Assembly: GCA_003508835.1 (NCBI GenBank) | Contig: PUFA01000003.1 | Coordinates: forward strand, 20,779,501 to 20,843,500 | Direction of reading: 5' to 3' | Origin: Eonycteris spelaea | Lineage: Eukaryota; Chordata; Mammalia; Chiroptera; Pteropodidae | Length of the DNA: 64,000 nucleotides | Part shown: piece after piece, positions 1-11,060 of the stretch | Numbering within the stretch: position 1 is the first letter of the stretch | How the letters are laid out: each line of letters begins with the position of its first letter | Translations under genes and position numbers: made by a program | The notes under the pieces: generated by a model | What the model was told of the DNA's origin: nothing | Database searches by the model: none | What the model saw: the letters and a program-made list of their open reading frames with translations, nothing else

Positions 1-45
1 GGGAGGGAACCCAGACCCAGCTCATGAAAAGCCAACTTAAAGCAG
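1..45 (+). CDS. ELAC1: ELAC1 exon 2, 3' end (cut by window start)
   Basis: The window opens inside a codon. From base 3 the frame reads [14 protein letters not shown], matching human residues 39-52. The exon ends at 45 in phase 1, followed by donor GTTAGTG at 46. The upstream part of the exon, with the start codon and the N-terminal GTGAA-type loop, lies outside the window. Confidence 0.9.
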
Positions 46-3000
46 GTTAGTGTGCATTCAGCTATCTCATTAAGACTGGCTCTCATTCTGCTTTATTTTC
101 TTAGCTGTCCTTGGGCCTTTGCTCAGAAACAACCCCGACAGTTGCATCCCACTTCAGTGCTAGAATCCTGGCAAGACTTGGAAGGCCTTCAGAGGTCTGG
201 CTATGCCCACTGAATTTCATTCATTTATTTACTTTTTATTTATTGCATAAATACTGAGAGCAAAGCTTTATAGAGGTCCAGGGAGTAGAGGATGGAGTGA
301 GATACATCAACATATTAGATGGACACTGCCCAGGCAGAGGAACAGTGTACACACTTATTTCCTCCAGGAGAAAGTTGTAAGTATCATGAGCGATTGCAAA
401 GGGCAGCAGGTGTTCAGAGGAGGGCATGTCCTTTTCCACTTGGGGTTATCAAGGAAGGTATCTCAGTGAGTTGTTGAAGGGAGACGTGGGATCCCCTGCG
501 CTGAGGAGAAGGACGTTCCAGCCAGAGGGATGGAGTGAGCAAAGGCCTGGCAGGAGGGAGACCTAGGAGAGTAGTGATAAGCTTCAGCATGGAGTCAGGC
601 AACCCTGGGTTCAGTCCCAGCTGTGTCTTGGCTTGTGACCTGAGCAGATCAGCAAACTTAAGCTTTACTTTCCTCATCTCGAAATGGGGATAAAAACTCT
701 ACTTAGAAGGGATATGAGAATTATATAAAATAATCCCTTCTCTGTGTGGTTGTTTCCTTCTCATCAGTTAATTCGGATACCATCTCCTCAAAAGCTCTGT
801 GAACCTCCAGGGTTAAGTAGTTCCTCCTTCCCCCCAGGCATTCTATTGCTCCATCCTATTTTTATTGACTTCTTAGGATCATCAATATCTAATATTATGT
901 ATTATTTCAATAGTCATTTCTATGTGTACTACCTCCTTGTACTAAGCTCAGTGATCACTAATGTACCTGATAGTAAATGTCTGCCCTAGTAAATATGCCT
1001 AGTAAATAAATATCTATTCAGTTAATTCATGAATAAGAGGTTCAGCACTTACAGTGCCTCTCTCTTACTGGGCCTTGATAAATGGTGGTTATTGAAGTTG
1101 CTATTTGTATGACTCAACTCAGTGCATGGCATTTGATGACTAAAAGAAAGAGTTATAGCATCCAAGGATCCATTGGTCTGTTGGTGGAAACTGACATGTA
1201 AACAATCTCATTGCAATGTGATAAGTAGAATAATGGAGGTGTTTTCTACGTACTTCTGGAGCACTAGGGAGGGGAACTGACTGTATCTGTGTGTTCAGAC
1301 AAAGCTTCCTAGAGGTAGTAACACTTGAACGGGGATCTAAGAGCTGAATCGAAGTCTCTCTGGTGCGAGAAGTAGGGCTGGACATTCCAGGAACACACAA
1401 GAACGTGAGCAACAAGTAAGGGAGCTCCCGGGAGAGAAATGACGTGTTCGAGGAATGCTAAGCCACCCTGAACATTGAGAATTTGGCTAGGATAGATGAG
1501 AGATAAGAATATTGCAAGTAAGTGAGGGCAGAGTATGAAGTCTTCTGCAGTATATTAAGATATTTGGACCTTATTATTCTGTTGGCAATAAGAACCATTA
1601 AAAGTTTTAAGCATGGGAATGACATGGTCCGGTTTGTGTTTTAGGACAGTTTTCCTATGGCAGATGTATTGAGGGAGAGAGAATAGAATCAGGGAGACCA
1701 ATTCCAAGGAAGTTGTGTTCATCATGAAGAGAGAGAGGATGTTGAAGCGGGAAGTATGCACAGCAATGAAGAAGACTAGGTCTAAGAGGTTCTTGTAGAG
1801 CCAGCAGGAGGTAGTGACCGTTTGAATGTCTAGGGTGTGAAGAAGTGGAAAATTATTACAAGTTACAGATGGTGATGTCCCAGATCTCGACAGGAAGGAA
1901 CTGTATCATTTGGGACACGTGGCCTTAAGGTGTACACAGTTCAGTCATAATTATGTACTATCTTGTGCTGAAACCCTGGAGTGAGGGCAAGTACTATGCT
2001 TTATGTCCCTTGGATCACATAGGGGTTCCTTTTGTGAGAACTCTCAGGGGAAGCATAGACCAGAGTGGAGGCTGTAATATGTAACAGTTTCGAGAATAGG
2101 GATTGAGGTGGCAGGATGATTAAAATAGAAACAACAGACTGTTAAGTGTGGGTGCTAGAAGTTTGGGTGTGGGGGTATAAGTCTTTACTTTTTATTTGAT
2201 AGTGTATGTGTTATCTCATGCTGCTTAATAGATTATAAATTTCATGTCCTATTTGCATTTATTATCTTATGATGTCTTTGGGGCAGAGAGTTTGGGCTTG
2301 GTTTATTTGGGTTCTCTACTTCAGGGCTGCACTAAGCTGCAGTCCTGTTACTGCCTGTGGCTGAGGTTTCATCAGAGGCTCAACTGGGGAAGAATCTACT
2401 TCAGAGCTCACTCAGGTTGTTGGCAGAATCCTTAGAGTTGTAGGACTGAGGCTGCCCACAGCTCTTACAGGCCTCCTGCAGAGTCTAGTCTTGGGGGTTT
2501 CTGCTTCATGGTAGCTTGGTGTGGTACCAGAAAGGGAGAAAGATACTCAAGAGGAAGTCTGATGGAGTCAGAAGAGACGGCAAGACAGAGTCTTAAATAG
2601 TGTAATGGCATTGCACCCTGTGCCGTATTTTATGGTTAGAAGCAAGTCACAAATCCTACCTATACTCAAAGGCAGGGAATTGTAGGAGGACATGAACAGC
2701 GGGAGTCAGGGGCCATGGGTACCACCTTAAGTCTCATCTGCCACAATACCTTTCTCTAATATTTTGTATTTTATAGCCTCTTTACGTAGTATTTTTTAAA
2801 GTAAACAGTTTGTAAAACTAAGCCTGACAAAAAATATTTTTAAGAGAACCTTTAGTCAATGAAATTTTTATTGGCTTAAAAAAACATTCCTGGCCTCAGA
2901 GGAGAGTGAGATGGTAATCACAAATGTTATCTGTGACTCTTGCACTTCAAAAGCCCCAGTCTCAGACTGGAATACAGCACCCTCAAAACATCTTGGCTTC

Positions 3001-6000
3001 TCTCAGTAACCCAGTATGAACCTGTCATTATTCGTTTCATCGAAACCCTCTAAAATTGTACAACCTCCTTGGGTAATAATATTTTATGACTTTCATAAGG
3101 AAGTACTTTCTTATTTATCTAAACATACTCTTTCAACTTTCCATGGTCTTAATATGCAGTCATCTGATTAGCAATTATAGGTTTGCTATGTTTATATTTC
3201 CTTTGTAATTTTAAAGACTGAGTTTAAGCCTTTTTTCCCTTAAAAATGATTATAAAAAGTATATATGCTCACTGTAAAAATTCAAACAAAGCAGAAAAGT
3301 ATAAGTAAGGTAAATTTTCTGTACATATATACATGGTCATGATGTAGGTATATTTATGTATGTGTGTGTGTAATTTTGTATAAATGGAATCACACTATTC
3401 TTGGTGTAACCTGCTTTTTTTCAACTCACCAACATATACAAACAATATATTGCAGACATTTTCTAGGGCAGTAAATATAACTGCATCATCATTCCATTCC
3501 TCTGTGGGTGGCATATTCCCCTGTAACTTTCTTGTCCTCAAGTGAAAGGGGACGCATGCATTTTTCTTCCTTCATTTGATAGCTTTTACTTACCTTTGAT
3601 AATTGTGGTTGCCATCCCTTCTCCCTCTGAAATCAAGTTTCCTGAAAAATGAAATGTTTGTCTTCCCTGAACATGTGATAACTGTAGGAAGCAGTTTTTT
3701 AATAAACTTGACTCATTTGCTTTGGGTCTACAGATTGTGTTGGAGTTCGGTTTGGGGGGCGTATTTGCAGTAGAAAGTCTGATGTGGCACTTTTGAGGTC
3801 AACATGAGATTAGGACTCAGCAACTATTGTAGTTCTTTTGTCTGTAGAGATCTCAGGTCACACTTACGGGTGCCTTGGCATCCCAGAAAGCAGGAAAGGG
3901 AAAATGAAAGGGTTCTAAAAGTAAAAAGAACAGCAAAAACAAGGACTACAAAGAAAACACAGAAAGGAGCATATTGACACTTCTAGAGTGCCACCTGAGG
4001 AGTCTCAAGGTGCAACATCAGCCTCTGCCCAATCTATTGTTTTCTGCTGCAGGGGTCTGTCTGGGCTTGGTACAGTAACTAGAAGGACTCTTGGGAGAAC
4101 GTTTTTGTCCTGATTTTACAGGACAGATCACATTACAATAAACTTTTCCTGTCCTTTTATGACAGCAAATGTTTGAAATACATGGACCATGAGGTAGGAC
4201 CCGAAGCCTCTGTTATACTAAAAATGTGTTAATTATGATTGTTACTTGAAAAATGCCTGTGGTGCATCTTAGAAAAATGCTAATATGGCATCCTGCCACA
4301 TACCAGCAGCAAATTTCATTTACCATTGGGTAAATCAAGTTACAGCCTAAGCCAGAATGTGCTGAAAAAGCTGTGTGTTAGTTCAGGCTGAAGGTAAGAG
4401 ACAGACTTTTACATACCGCCATAGGGGACCCGCCTTCTGATCTGCATTCTGGAGTTGCCCACCTCCTCCCCTCTCAGCTCTTCACCCAGCTTCCTCTGGT
4501 ACCTCCTTCATCCTTCTCCCCTTGCCTCTCCCTCCCTCAACATCTTCCTTTTTATCCTCCTCTTTTATCTCACTCAGACAAGCGGGCTCAGACTTGGTTA
4601 GTTCATCTCCGTCCAGTGTAGAAAGTCCTTAAAAGGCAGTTGTGGGTTCAGGCACTAGTCCGGTCAGTTGGAGCCGTGGAGCACTCCTTCCGCTGGAAAT
4701 ACCTATTTGCTATTCTCAGGGGAGCGGGAGGGGGCAGTGTAACTGTCCAATGCTTTTGACACGTGAGACCTATTTAGTTACTTAAGTGAATTATTTTGCT
4801 ACACTTCCTTATTGCAACTTGTTTTAATGATTAAGAAGTTATGTAGAAAGATACTCTGAAAACTAACACTGTGCTTTGAAGATGTTTTATTTTAAAAATT
4901 ATGCCTTATTAAAACTGTCTAGTGAAATAAAGCCTGTCTTTCTTGCTTCTGGAATCATGTAGAAAAATATAAAAAAATAAGTTTATGGTGATAACTAAAA
5001 CTCTAAATTCATTTTACCACTTTCTCTGTAAGTTGTTATGCATATTTCAAGTGGCTTTGTATGGATTTTTATTTCTGAAAAGTTCCCAATCTCATTTCTC
5101 TCCCTCAATCAAAAGGGAGAATTACCAAGATCTTCATCACGCATCTTCATGGAGACCATTTCTTTGGCCTTCCTGGCCTCCTTGCACGATTAGCCTGCAG
5201 AGTGGCTCCACAGTCGCCAAACAGCCTATTGAAATCTATGGCCCTGCAGGACTTCGGGACTTTATCTGGCGAACCATGGAACTCTCTCACACGGAACTGG
5301 TCTTCCCTTATGTAGTTCATGAGCTGGTGCCTACAGCAGATCAGTGTCCCACAGAAGAACTAAAAGAATTTACAGACATGAGTAGAGTGGACAGCCCTCC
5401 CAAAGAAGGGAAAGGAAGAACTATCATATTAGACTCAGAAGAAAACTCATACCTTCTGGTTGATGACGAACAATTTATTGTAAAAGCATTTCGCCTCTTT
5501 CACCGAATTCCCTCCTTTGGGTTTTCAGTTGTGGAGAAGAAACGTCCAGGTAAACTCAATGCCCAGAAACTAAAAGACCTCGGTAAGTGTTTTTTCCTTT
5601 CCTTCTCATCAATCAAGCTGTTGTTAACTAAAGCTGTTAGAAGTGTCATAGTGACCTTCCTTTCCTATCTCGTAGGCCTACAGCTGACATTTTTTCCATT
5701 CATTTCTTTTGCCCAAAGTTTGCTTATTATGGGAAATTCCTGGAGCCAAAAGATGCTATTCAGAGCAAAACCCAAGTATATGTTTGAGTCCTTCTCTCTT
5801 CAGCTCCCCTGATGCACACTCTTAGTCTTGTCTTCAGCTTTCACTGTTTTGGTGGGCAGTGTAGTGCTGTTGTTTTAGGTCCAAGCTTTTATTTTGTCAT
5901 GTCTTCCTCTTGTAGTATGTTTTCAATGACATCTTTGGCCTAAGAATTTTTGCCATATATTAACTTCACAGCTGCAACCGCTTGCTTTCGGGGTTTGCCT

Positions 6001-7481
6001 TCTCTACCCTGCCTAAGTTAATTTGGCGTTCAGAACACTGCCCCTCAACCATCTTACACAGCTGGGTTCATCACAGCTGGAAGCAGGCACCCAAAGATGG
6101 CTCGGGGCCATCCGTGGCTTCATAGCCTCTCCATGCTGGGCCTTCATGCGTGAGGGGGTCTTCAGCACCTCTCTCAAAGCAGTGTTCAGGTCTGCTGTAC
6201 CTCTAGCATCACCATCTTCCTTGGCATGGCCATGGCAGAGCCTATAAAAAGCATGATGGTGCCTTTTTAATGTTTGTTTCTTTATTTACCTAACTTCTCC
6301 CTTCTTTACTAAGTAAAACAAAACAGACTTATAAGAAAAAGTGACTCAGGCCAAAGGTATTTTTATTATCTAAAAATCTATGGAAATACTCTTATATTGG
6401 GAAACTTTAAACATGATACATGTTAGAATTAGTAAACACAATCTGTTCGTTTGTAGGTTTTGTCCAGAGTGATGATCAGGTATTATTCTAGATTGATATG
6501 ACATTTAAGCACAGTTTAGTAAATGTGGAACTGCCTCTATCTCCAAAGAAGATTATGTATGTGTGCCCTAAATGCTCCGTGATTTTGTCATCCAAACAAC
6601 CCTAACAGTATTAAGTTAGCTTGTAGGTACCTTGTCATTATTTAAATGGACTCTAATTTTGCCCAAGATGAGCTTATAGAATAAAACATTCTCAAAAACT
6701 CCTATTCCTGTACACAGCAAAGAATCAAGGCTGTTATCTTGACTGGAATAAGGTTTTAGAGGGACCTAAGAGCATAAAACCCATCTGACACTTGTGCTTG
6801 GGAAATGTTTTAAGTACTAGAGCATTGCCAACACTGAACTTTTAACAATGTATAAATATTCCAGTTTTCCACAAATAGTAAAATATTTATAACAAATTAT
6901 GAAAAGAATTGGATGCCTTTGCCATTTGCTATTTGCTGTGTTGCTAAAACAGACTCTCTTAACAAGTCATAAATTCCATCCCCATGATGTGATGTTATCT
7001 GCCTCCATCATTAGGTGTTCCGCCAGGTCCTGCCTATGGGAAGCTGAAAAATGGAATTTCTGTTGTTCTGGAAAATGGAGTTACAATTTCTCCCCAAGAT
7101 GTCCTAAAAAAGCCTATTGTTGGAAGAAAAATCTGCATTTTGGGTGACTGTTCTGGGGTCGTGGGTGATGGAGGAGTGAAGCTGTGCTTTGGAGCAGACC
7201 TGTTGATCCATGAAGCGACCTTGGATGATGCCCAGGTTGACAAAGCAAAGGAGCACGGCCACAGCACGCCACAGATGGCAGCGGCGTTCGCAAAGTTGTG
7301 CCAAGCAAAGAAGCTGGTTCTGACTCACTTCAGTCAGAGGTACAAACCAGTTGCCTTGGCCAGAGAAGGAGAAACAGATGGGATTGTAGAACTAAAAAAG
7401 CAAGCTGAGTCAGTGTTAGATTTCCAAGAAGTGACTCTAGCAGAAGATTTTATGGTGATTGGCATTCCAATCAAGAAATGA
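1..7481 (+). CDS. ELAC1: ELAC1, 3' three exons (zinc phosphodiesterase / tRNase Z short form), frame broken in exon 3
   Basis: ELAC1 is the short tRNase Z of the metallo-beta-lactamase fold. It acts on tRNA 3' ends, including removal of 2',3'-cyclic phosphate from cleaved tRNAs so that CCA can be re-added (family knowledge). Coding pieces are 1-45, 5116-5582 and 7015-7481. They match human ELAC1 (363 aa, recalled) from residue 39 to the C-terminus. Visible motifs are THLHGDH (metal site, human residues 61-67), [23 protein letters not shown] and LTHFSQRY, ending in IPIKK then TGA. All splice sites are canonical (donors GTTAGT and GTAAGT; acceptors AAAAG and TTAG). Exon 3 is 467 nt. Its phase-1 boundaries require a multiple of three, and the lost base lies at about 5181-5184. 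Read literally, translation leaves frame after human residue 75 and stops at 5313-5315. Exon 4 is intact. This is either a real lesion or a sequence error. Identity is certain; functionality is not. Confidence 0.93.
240..560 (-). repeat. L2/CR1-like LINE remnant
   Basis: Text such as the CATTCCAGGCAGAG-like segment and GAGCAAAGGCCTGGCAGGAG resembles the antisense of old L2/CR1 3' coding sequence. It starts with a TTTATTTATTGCATAAATACTGAG-like L2 end. The copy is strongly diverged, so the subfamily is not assigned. Confidence 0.45.
570..735 (+). repeat. MIR SINE
   Basis: The order of motifs is typical of MIR: AGTCAGGCAACCCTGGGTTC, then TGTGACCTGAGCA, CTTTCCTCATCTC, AAATGGGGATAA and the trailing GGGATATGAGAATTA. 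This is the sense orientation of an ancient tRNA-derived SINE. Confidence 0.65.
1140..1760 (-). repeat. L2/CR1-like LINE remnant
   Basis: In antisense this resembles L2 reverse-transcriptase C-terminal sequence, for example around AAGCATGGGAATGACATGGT and AGGGAGACCAATTCCAAGG. It is decayed, with stops in every frame. Confidence 0.5.
2260..2750 (-). repeat. MLT1-like LTR (MaLR/ERVL class), antisense
   Basis: The segment runs GGGCTGCACTAAGCTGCAGTC, TCATCAGAGGCTCAACTGGGG, GAGCTCACTCAGGTTGTTGGC, then TTATGGTTAGAAGCAAGTCAC. It matches the reverse of a common MLT1-type LTR as I remember it, and resembles the copies at 16560 and 62385. No internal retroviral coding sequence is seen. Confidence 0.5.
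3240..3530 (+). repeat. L1 (old, L1M-type) 3' end fragment
   Basis: It contains the L1 3'-UTR style text AATGGAATCACACTATTCTTG and CTGCTTTTTTCAACTCACCA plus a short TG run at 3356-3372. It is diverged and has no coding sequence. Confidence 0.5.
5116..5582 (+). CDS. ELAC1: ELAC1 exon 3, with 1-bp deletion
   Basis: The acceptor is AAAAG at 5111-5115. Frame 1 reads [22 protein letters not shown] (5118-5183). Homology then continues as CTISLQSGS in the next frame from 5183, running unbroken to [14 protein letters not shown] and the donor GTAAGT at 5583. The exon is 467 nt where 468 is required. The overlapping bases CTCCTTGCACG suggest loss of one pyrimidine from the Leu-Leu-Cys codons. In the original frame a TAG follows at 5313-5315, about 270 nt upstream of the last exon junction, so nonsense-mediated decay would be expected if the deletion is real. 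The exon carries the HxHxDH metal site and the His of [10 protein letters not shown]. Confidence 0.93.
5583..7014 (+). other. ELAC1: ELAC1 intron 3
   Basis: 1.43 kb between donor GTAAGT and acceptor CATTAG. The RPS12-like processed pseudogene (5880-6240, antisense) occupies the middle. The rest looks unique and AT-rich. The ORF that appears to extend exon 3 to 5812 is read-through into this intron. Confidence 0.75.
5880..6240 (-). pseudogene. RPS12: Processed pseudogene of ribosomal protein S12
   Basis: On the minus strand the segment reads, in order: a start like ATGGCC near 6230; then TALREVLKT, where the RPS12 family has TALQEVLKT; then a block like HLCVLASNCDEPMYV, seen here as [12 protein letters not shown]; then a KPRKVVGCSC-like block, seen as GCSCEV; then GQRCHxKH, where the family has KDVIEEYF. 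It ends with AATAAA followed by GCTTGG near 5885. No introns are present and several frameshifts and stops break the frame, as expected for a retrocopy. The poly(A) tail is no longer clear. Assignment rests on recalled RPS12 sequence. Confidence 0.75.
7015..7481 (+). CDS. ELAC1: ELAC1 exon 4 (last coding exon)
   Basis: The acceptor CATTAG ends at 7014. The split glycine codon joins exon 3, and the frame then runs 154 residues from [10 protein letters not shown] to IPIKK and TGA at 7479-7481. The total length matches the human C-terminus exactly. GDCSGV, LLIHEAT and LTHFSQRY supply the second half of the metal and phosphate site. One difference from my recalled human sequence is CFGAD where human has CFEAD. 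There are no stops or frameshifts, which argues against an old pseudogene. Confidence 0.93.
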
Positions 7482-7545
7482 AACCAGTGTTCCTGACTGT
7501 ATACCGACATGTCTATGACTGTGTTACTGAACCAGCCGTTGAGTT

Positions 7546-7579
7546 TATTGTTGTTATTGTTGTTATGTTGTTGTTGTTT
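7546..7579 (+). repeat. (GTT)n-like simple repeat
   Basis: An imperfect run of TTG/TTA triplets in the ELAC1 3' UTR. Confidence 0.7.
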
Positions 7580-7672
7580 TGGTCTAATATTATTTGGGTC
7601 CTAATAATCCTAAAAAGGATGGAGCTGCATTTCTGAGTTGACTCAGCAGTGAGAGGGAGCAACCTTTTTGAT

Positions 7673-7678
7673 AATAAA
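7673..7678 (+). terminator. ELAC1: Candidate ELAC1 poly(A) signal AATAAA
   Basis: A canonical hexamer 192 nt after the stop codon, followed by A-rich sequence. There is no direct evidence of use. Confidence 0.45.
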
Positions 7679-8834
7679 TCATTTTAAAAAGAAAAAAACC
7701 CAGCATCCTTTTTAAAGTCCAAATTTGACAAAATGCTAGACTATTCAGGTATACCTTGTGTTTCGCGGCTGCTTCCTCAGATACATATGCGTGCCCCATG
7801 CACTCCCAGGCTTAGCTTCTGCCCAGCTTTATTGCCGTGGTTGGCACAGTGCACAGGTCTTGGCCCTCTTGGCTAAAAATGGTATTTTGGCAGTTTGTGT
7901 TCAATCTGTTCCTGTTATTAACAGAATGGAGAGAAATGTAATGAGGCATCAGACATGTAGAATTGAAGCTGGCATGTTAAATCTTGAATTCTTTGTTGGA
8001 ATGCTGAATGCATTGTTGGGTTAGGTGTTTATTCTTCAATTAATATGCTATCGAACTTTCAGGTTTACTCTAAACCTGTAGTTCTTCTCTGGGTGTGATA
8101 CCACTCCCCTAGATGGAGTTTTGAAATTGTAGGAATGTTTCTTGTCAGAATGAGTGGGGGACTGATGGGCGATTCCTACCGGTATTTAGTCAGTAGGAGC
8201 TAGGGATGCTAGACCCTGCAAAGTTTGGGTCAGTTCTGTACAATAAAAAATTATCTCACCCCAAAATACAAATTGCAGGCTAATTGAGATACATAGCGAC
8301 TTAAAACTTATACTCCCAATGTGAATATAATTTATCAAAATTAGTGACATAATGAGTCAAACTACTAAGTAAGTCAAATTCTACAACAAATCCTAAAGAA
8401 CTAGCTAAGTGAATATGTGGAAATTAGAATGTCATACCAAAATTATTTGACAGAAATGAGCCCTTAGCTGGAGCTTATGAATCCAGTGGTAAAGAAATGA
8501 TATTTATTCAACTGAGGGTTAATTTTACATGTTTCTGTTAATAATTGGAGGACAGTTTTAACAAATGGCCTTTCTAGAATAGCTTTTCCTTCTGAGCTGC
8601 CTTCCACCTTCCTTCTGTCCGCCCTAGGATATTTCTGACTCATTTGCCCCACAATATTTCTCAAAATGTGTTACATGAAAGCTAGTCTCAAGTACTGAGT
8701 GATTCATAAAGGTTCCCTAATCAAATCAGTTTGGGAAGCCCTTTTTGCTCTGTGTTTCTCTGGGAGTTTACAGTGTCCATTGATATATTAAAACAGTACA
8801 GCTTGAGTAGTCATAAACCAGTCTTTGATGCCTG

Positions 8835-8995
8835 ATAGGCCAATTTCAGAGTCCTTTTCTCTACCTTATGGTGGTACCTGTGTGGTCTGGAGCAGATAAT
8901 TTACTCTCTGCGCTTCTGCTTGCTTATCTCTAAAATGGGAAAAATAATATCTATCTCACAGGATCACTGTGAAGATTAAATAAAACAGTGCATAA
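8835..8995 (+). repeat. MIR SINE
   Basis: The sequence shows TCTGGAGCAGATAATTTACTCTCTG, GCTTATCTCTAAAATGGGAA, ATCTCACAGGATCACTGTGA and AGATTAAATAAAACAGTGCA-like modules, the MIR core and 3' part in sense orientation. Confidence 0.65.
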
Positions 8996-9429
8996 AAAGA
9001 GGGTGGCCTGTTGTGTAAAGGCATTGAGAGGTCTTGCAGTACGGAGGCCTGTCAGCTCTGTTGAACCCCTATCTCAGCCCCATTTCTCCATATACTATCT
9101 GTTAACAGCTCAAGAACCCTGAGAGTTTTATAGTACCACATATTTAGAAATGTTGTCATGGTATATGCTGTTAAATTCCTTTAGGTTCTGGGGCTTCTCT
9201 AGTAAAATTTTGGCTCCTGGATAATTCTGGAGTCCCTAAAGGTCCAGTTACTTAATATCTCCACCATTCTGAATCAGTCTCCAGAATGGGCTGGTTCTGC
9301 CCTACTCTAGGCTCTTGGCCCACCAGAGTACCAGACTTAAAGTATAACTTGGTTTCTGAATTTGATCAAACAAACATTTATTAGACATTCTTAAAGTATG
9401 CTAATCCTACAAAGAGAAGAGGATGGCTA

Positions 9430-9560
9430 GTATAGTACCTCAACTGCATGGAGCTCTTAAGTATAAAGATTGTATCTTAGTCACCGCCACAACACGCTTG
9501 GAGGAGCCACCATAGTAAGGCACTCAGAAATGTTTATTGAATGATAGAAGGGCCCCAATA
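9430..9560 (+). repeat. L2 3' end
   Basis: It reads AAGATTGTATCTTAGTCACC then GTAAGGCACTCAGAAATGTT followed by TATTGAATGA, the typical L2 3' terminus. Confidence 0.55.
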
Positions 9561-10549
9561 TCATAAAGGGTGCAAACTTTAGAACCTAAAGTTGAGGATC
9601 TGTGCCTAGCCATTTCATTACTGTATTTAACCAAAATTTTGCCAGTTGGTGGTGCTCCATTCACTTGAGTACCGCGACTAAGTTGCCAGGCTTTTTTCAT
9701 GTTGGGAGTATGTAAATGAATATAAGACAAAATTCCAGGCTTACTGTCTAAGCGGTAGAAACAGTTAAGTAAAAGCATATAGTTCCTTCAACAGTTTCTA
9801 ATCTTATAGCCTGGCACTCAGTTTTGCTGCACCTGAGCCTTATTTGGCAGCTGACTTGAGATGGGCCTTTAGAATCAGGCTCTATTAATATATGTGGGTC
9901 AAGCCTTGGGAGACCATGGGAATGTGAGAATGAATTGATACATTGAATCAAGGGTAGAGTATCAGTGCACAGTGAGAATTTTTTCTTGGACTCGCTTCTG
10001 GACTAGAATTCGTTCTTGATGGTAAGACACACTCTAAGAATCTGTGGTGCTAGAATTAAGAGTGAAGCTTATATTGGACTTCACAAAACCTATAATCTGG
10101 TTGTAGGACTCTGAGAAGGGATTTGACTGTATTGTGCCCAAATCATTCAATCATTGAATCCTCTTTTGCCAAGGAACATCTTAGAACACTGAGAAATGCT
10201 ATTCTTGATATTTCTCAAAATTGTATTTTTTACCTACATAACATTGAGGTAATGAATTACATATCTATACCTAGTATTTTCTTTGTCCTAAACTGACTTT
10301 CAAGTATCAGGAATCCACAAGTATCTGCTTATTTTAGATGAAAAAATATGCAGTTTTCAGTTCTCAGAAAGTGTTTAAACTCACCCAAAAAGACCCCCAA
10401 ATGAGCTCTTTTTTCTAATACTTATGCCTCATTAATATCCTTTTAATCATAAAAGCAGCATATGCTTGGTAGAGGAATTTTTTTTAAAGATTCAAGAAAA
10501 GAAGATGATTTCTTATAATTCCACCATCCAGAGAGCTACAACTTCTGGC

Positions 10550-10720
10550 CCAGTGGTCCTGAAACCGAGGTGTGAGTATTACATAGGTGGACAAGGATGT
10601 GCGTAGACAGATCCTTGGGCTCTGAAGTAGGTCTGGGATGGGACCCAAGAATCTGCATTTATTAATAGGCCCCCAGGCGATTTTGAAGTATATAGGTGGC
10701 AGATCACACTGAGGGGAAAG
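10550..10720 (+). repeat. MER5-like hAT-Charlie MITE
   Basis: Contains AGTAGGTCTGGGATGGGACC, AAGAATCTGCATTTATTAAT and AGGCGATTTTGAAGTATATA, the core order of MER5A. The left end is diverged. Confidence 0.5.
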
Positions 10721-10739
10721 CTCTTCTTTCTATGCACTA

Positions 10740-11060
10740 AAAAAAATTGGGGTGTATATAGATACTTTTTACATATTTAATCATATAATATGTTTGTATG
10801 TGTTTATTATACACATGCACACATCCATATTTTTACATGTAGGTTGACCTCAACTGTTTTTCTCATTTAACATCATGAGCATTTTCCCATAGCGTTAACT
10901 GTTCTTTGAAAGTACGAATTTAATGACTTTATATTATTCCATTCAATAGATATAATTTAACCATTTTCCTACTTTTGGGGCATTGAGATTGTTTTCCTTT
11001 ATATGTAAATGATAATATCATGAATATTCTTGGGCATAAATCTTTGTATCTCTGAGGATC
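10740..11060 (+). repeat. Old L1-type 3' end fragment
   Basis: AACATCATGAGCATTTTCCC, TATATTATTCCATTCAATAG and TTTTGGGGCATTGAGATTG resemble old L1 3'-UTR text. Diverged. Confidence 0.4.

Larger units (their letters stand above)
46..5115 (+). other. ELAC1: ELAC1 intron 2
   Basis: About 5.1 kb between donor 46 and acceptor 5115. It holds L2/CR1-like antisense remnants (240-560, 1140-1760), a MIR (about 570-735), an MLT1-like LTR in antisense (about 2260-2750) and an L1-type 3' end (about 3240-3530). The stretch 3550-5110 looks unique, apart from a pyrimidine-rich tract at 4440-4560. No further exon is visible. Confidence 0.7.
7482..7690 (+). other. ELAC1: ELAC1 3' UTR, candidate proximal end
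   Basis: Sequence following the TGA includes a GTT/ATT-rich run (7546-7579) and a canonical AATAAA at 7673-7678. I take that as a candidate poly(A) signal, with cleavage shortly after. A longer 3' UTR cannot be excluded. Confidence 0.55.

Noticed and set aside
3480..3780. A solo retroviral LTR suggested by AATAAA near 3700 followed by T/G-rich text
   Set aside because: I could not find matching TG...CA ends or target duplications. One AATAAA is not enough.
4985..5812. A 275-codon ORF beginning at 4985 as a separate gene
   Set aside because: Its first 66 codons are intron plus exon 3 read out of frame, and its last part is intron 3. Only 5183-5582 is real ELAC1 coding sequence in this frame.
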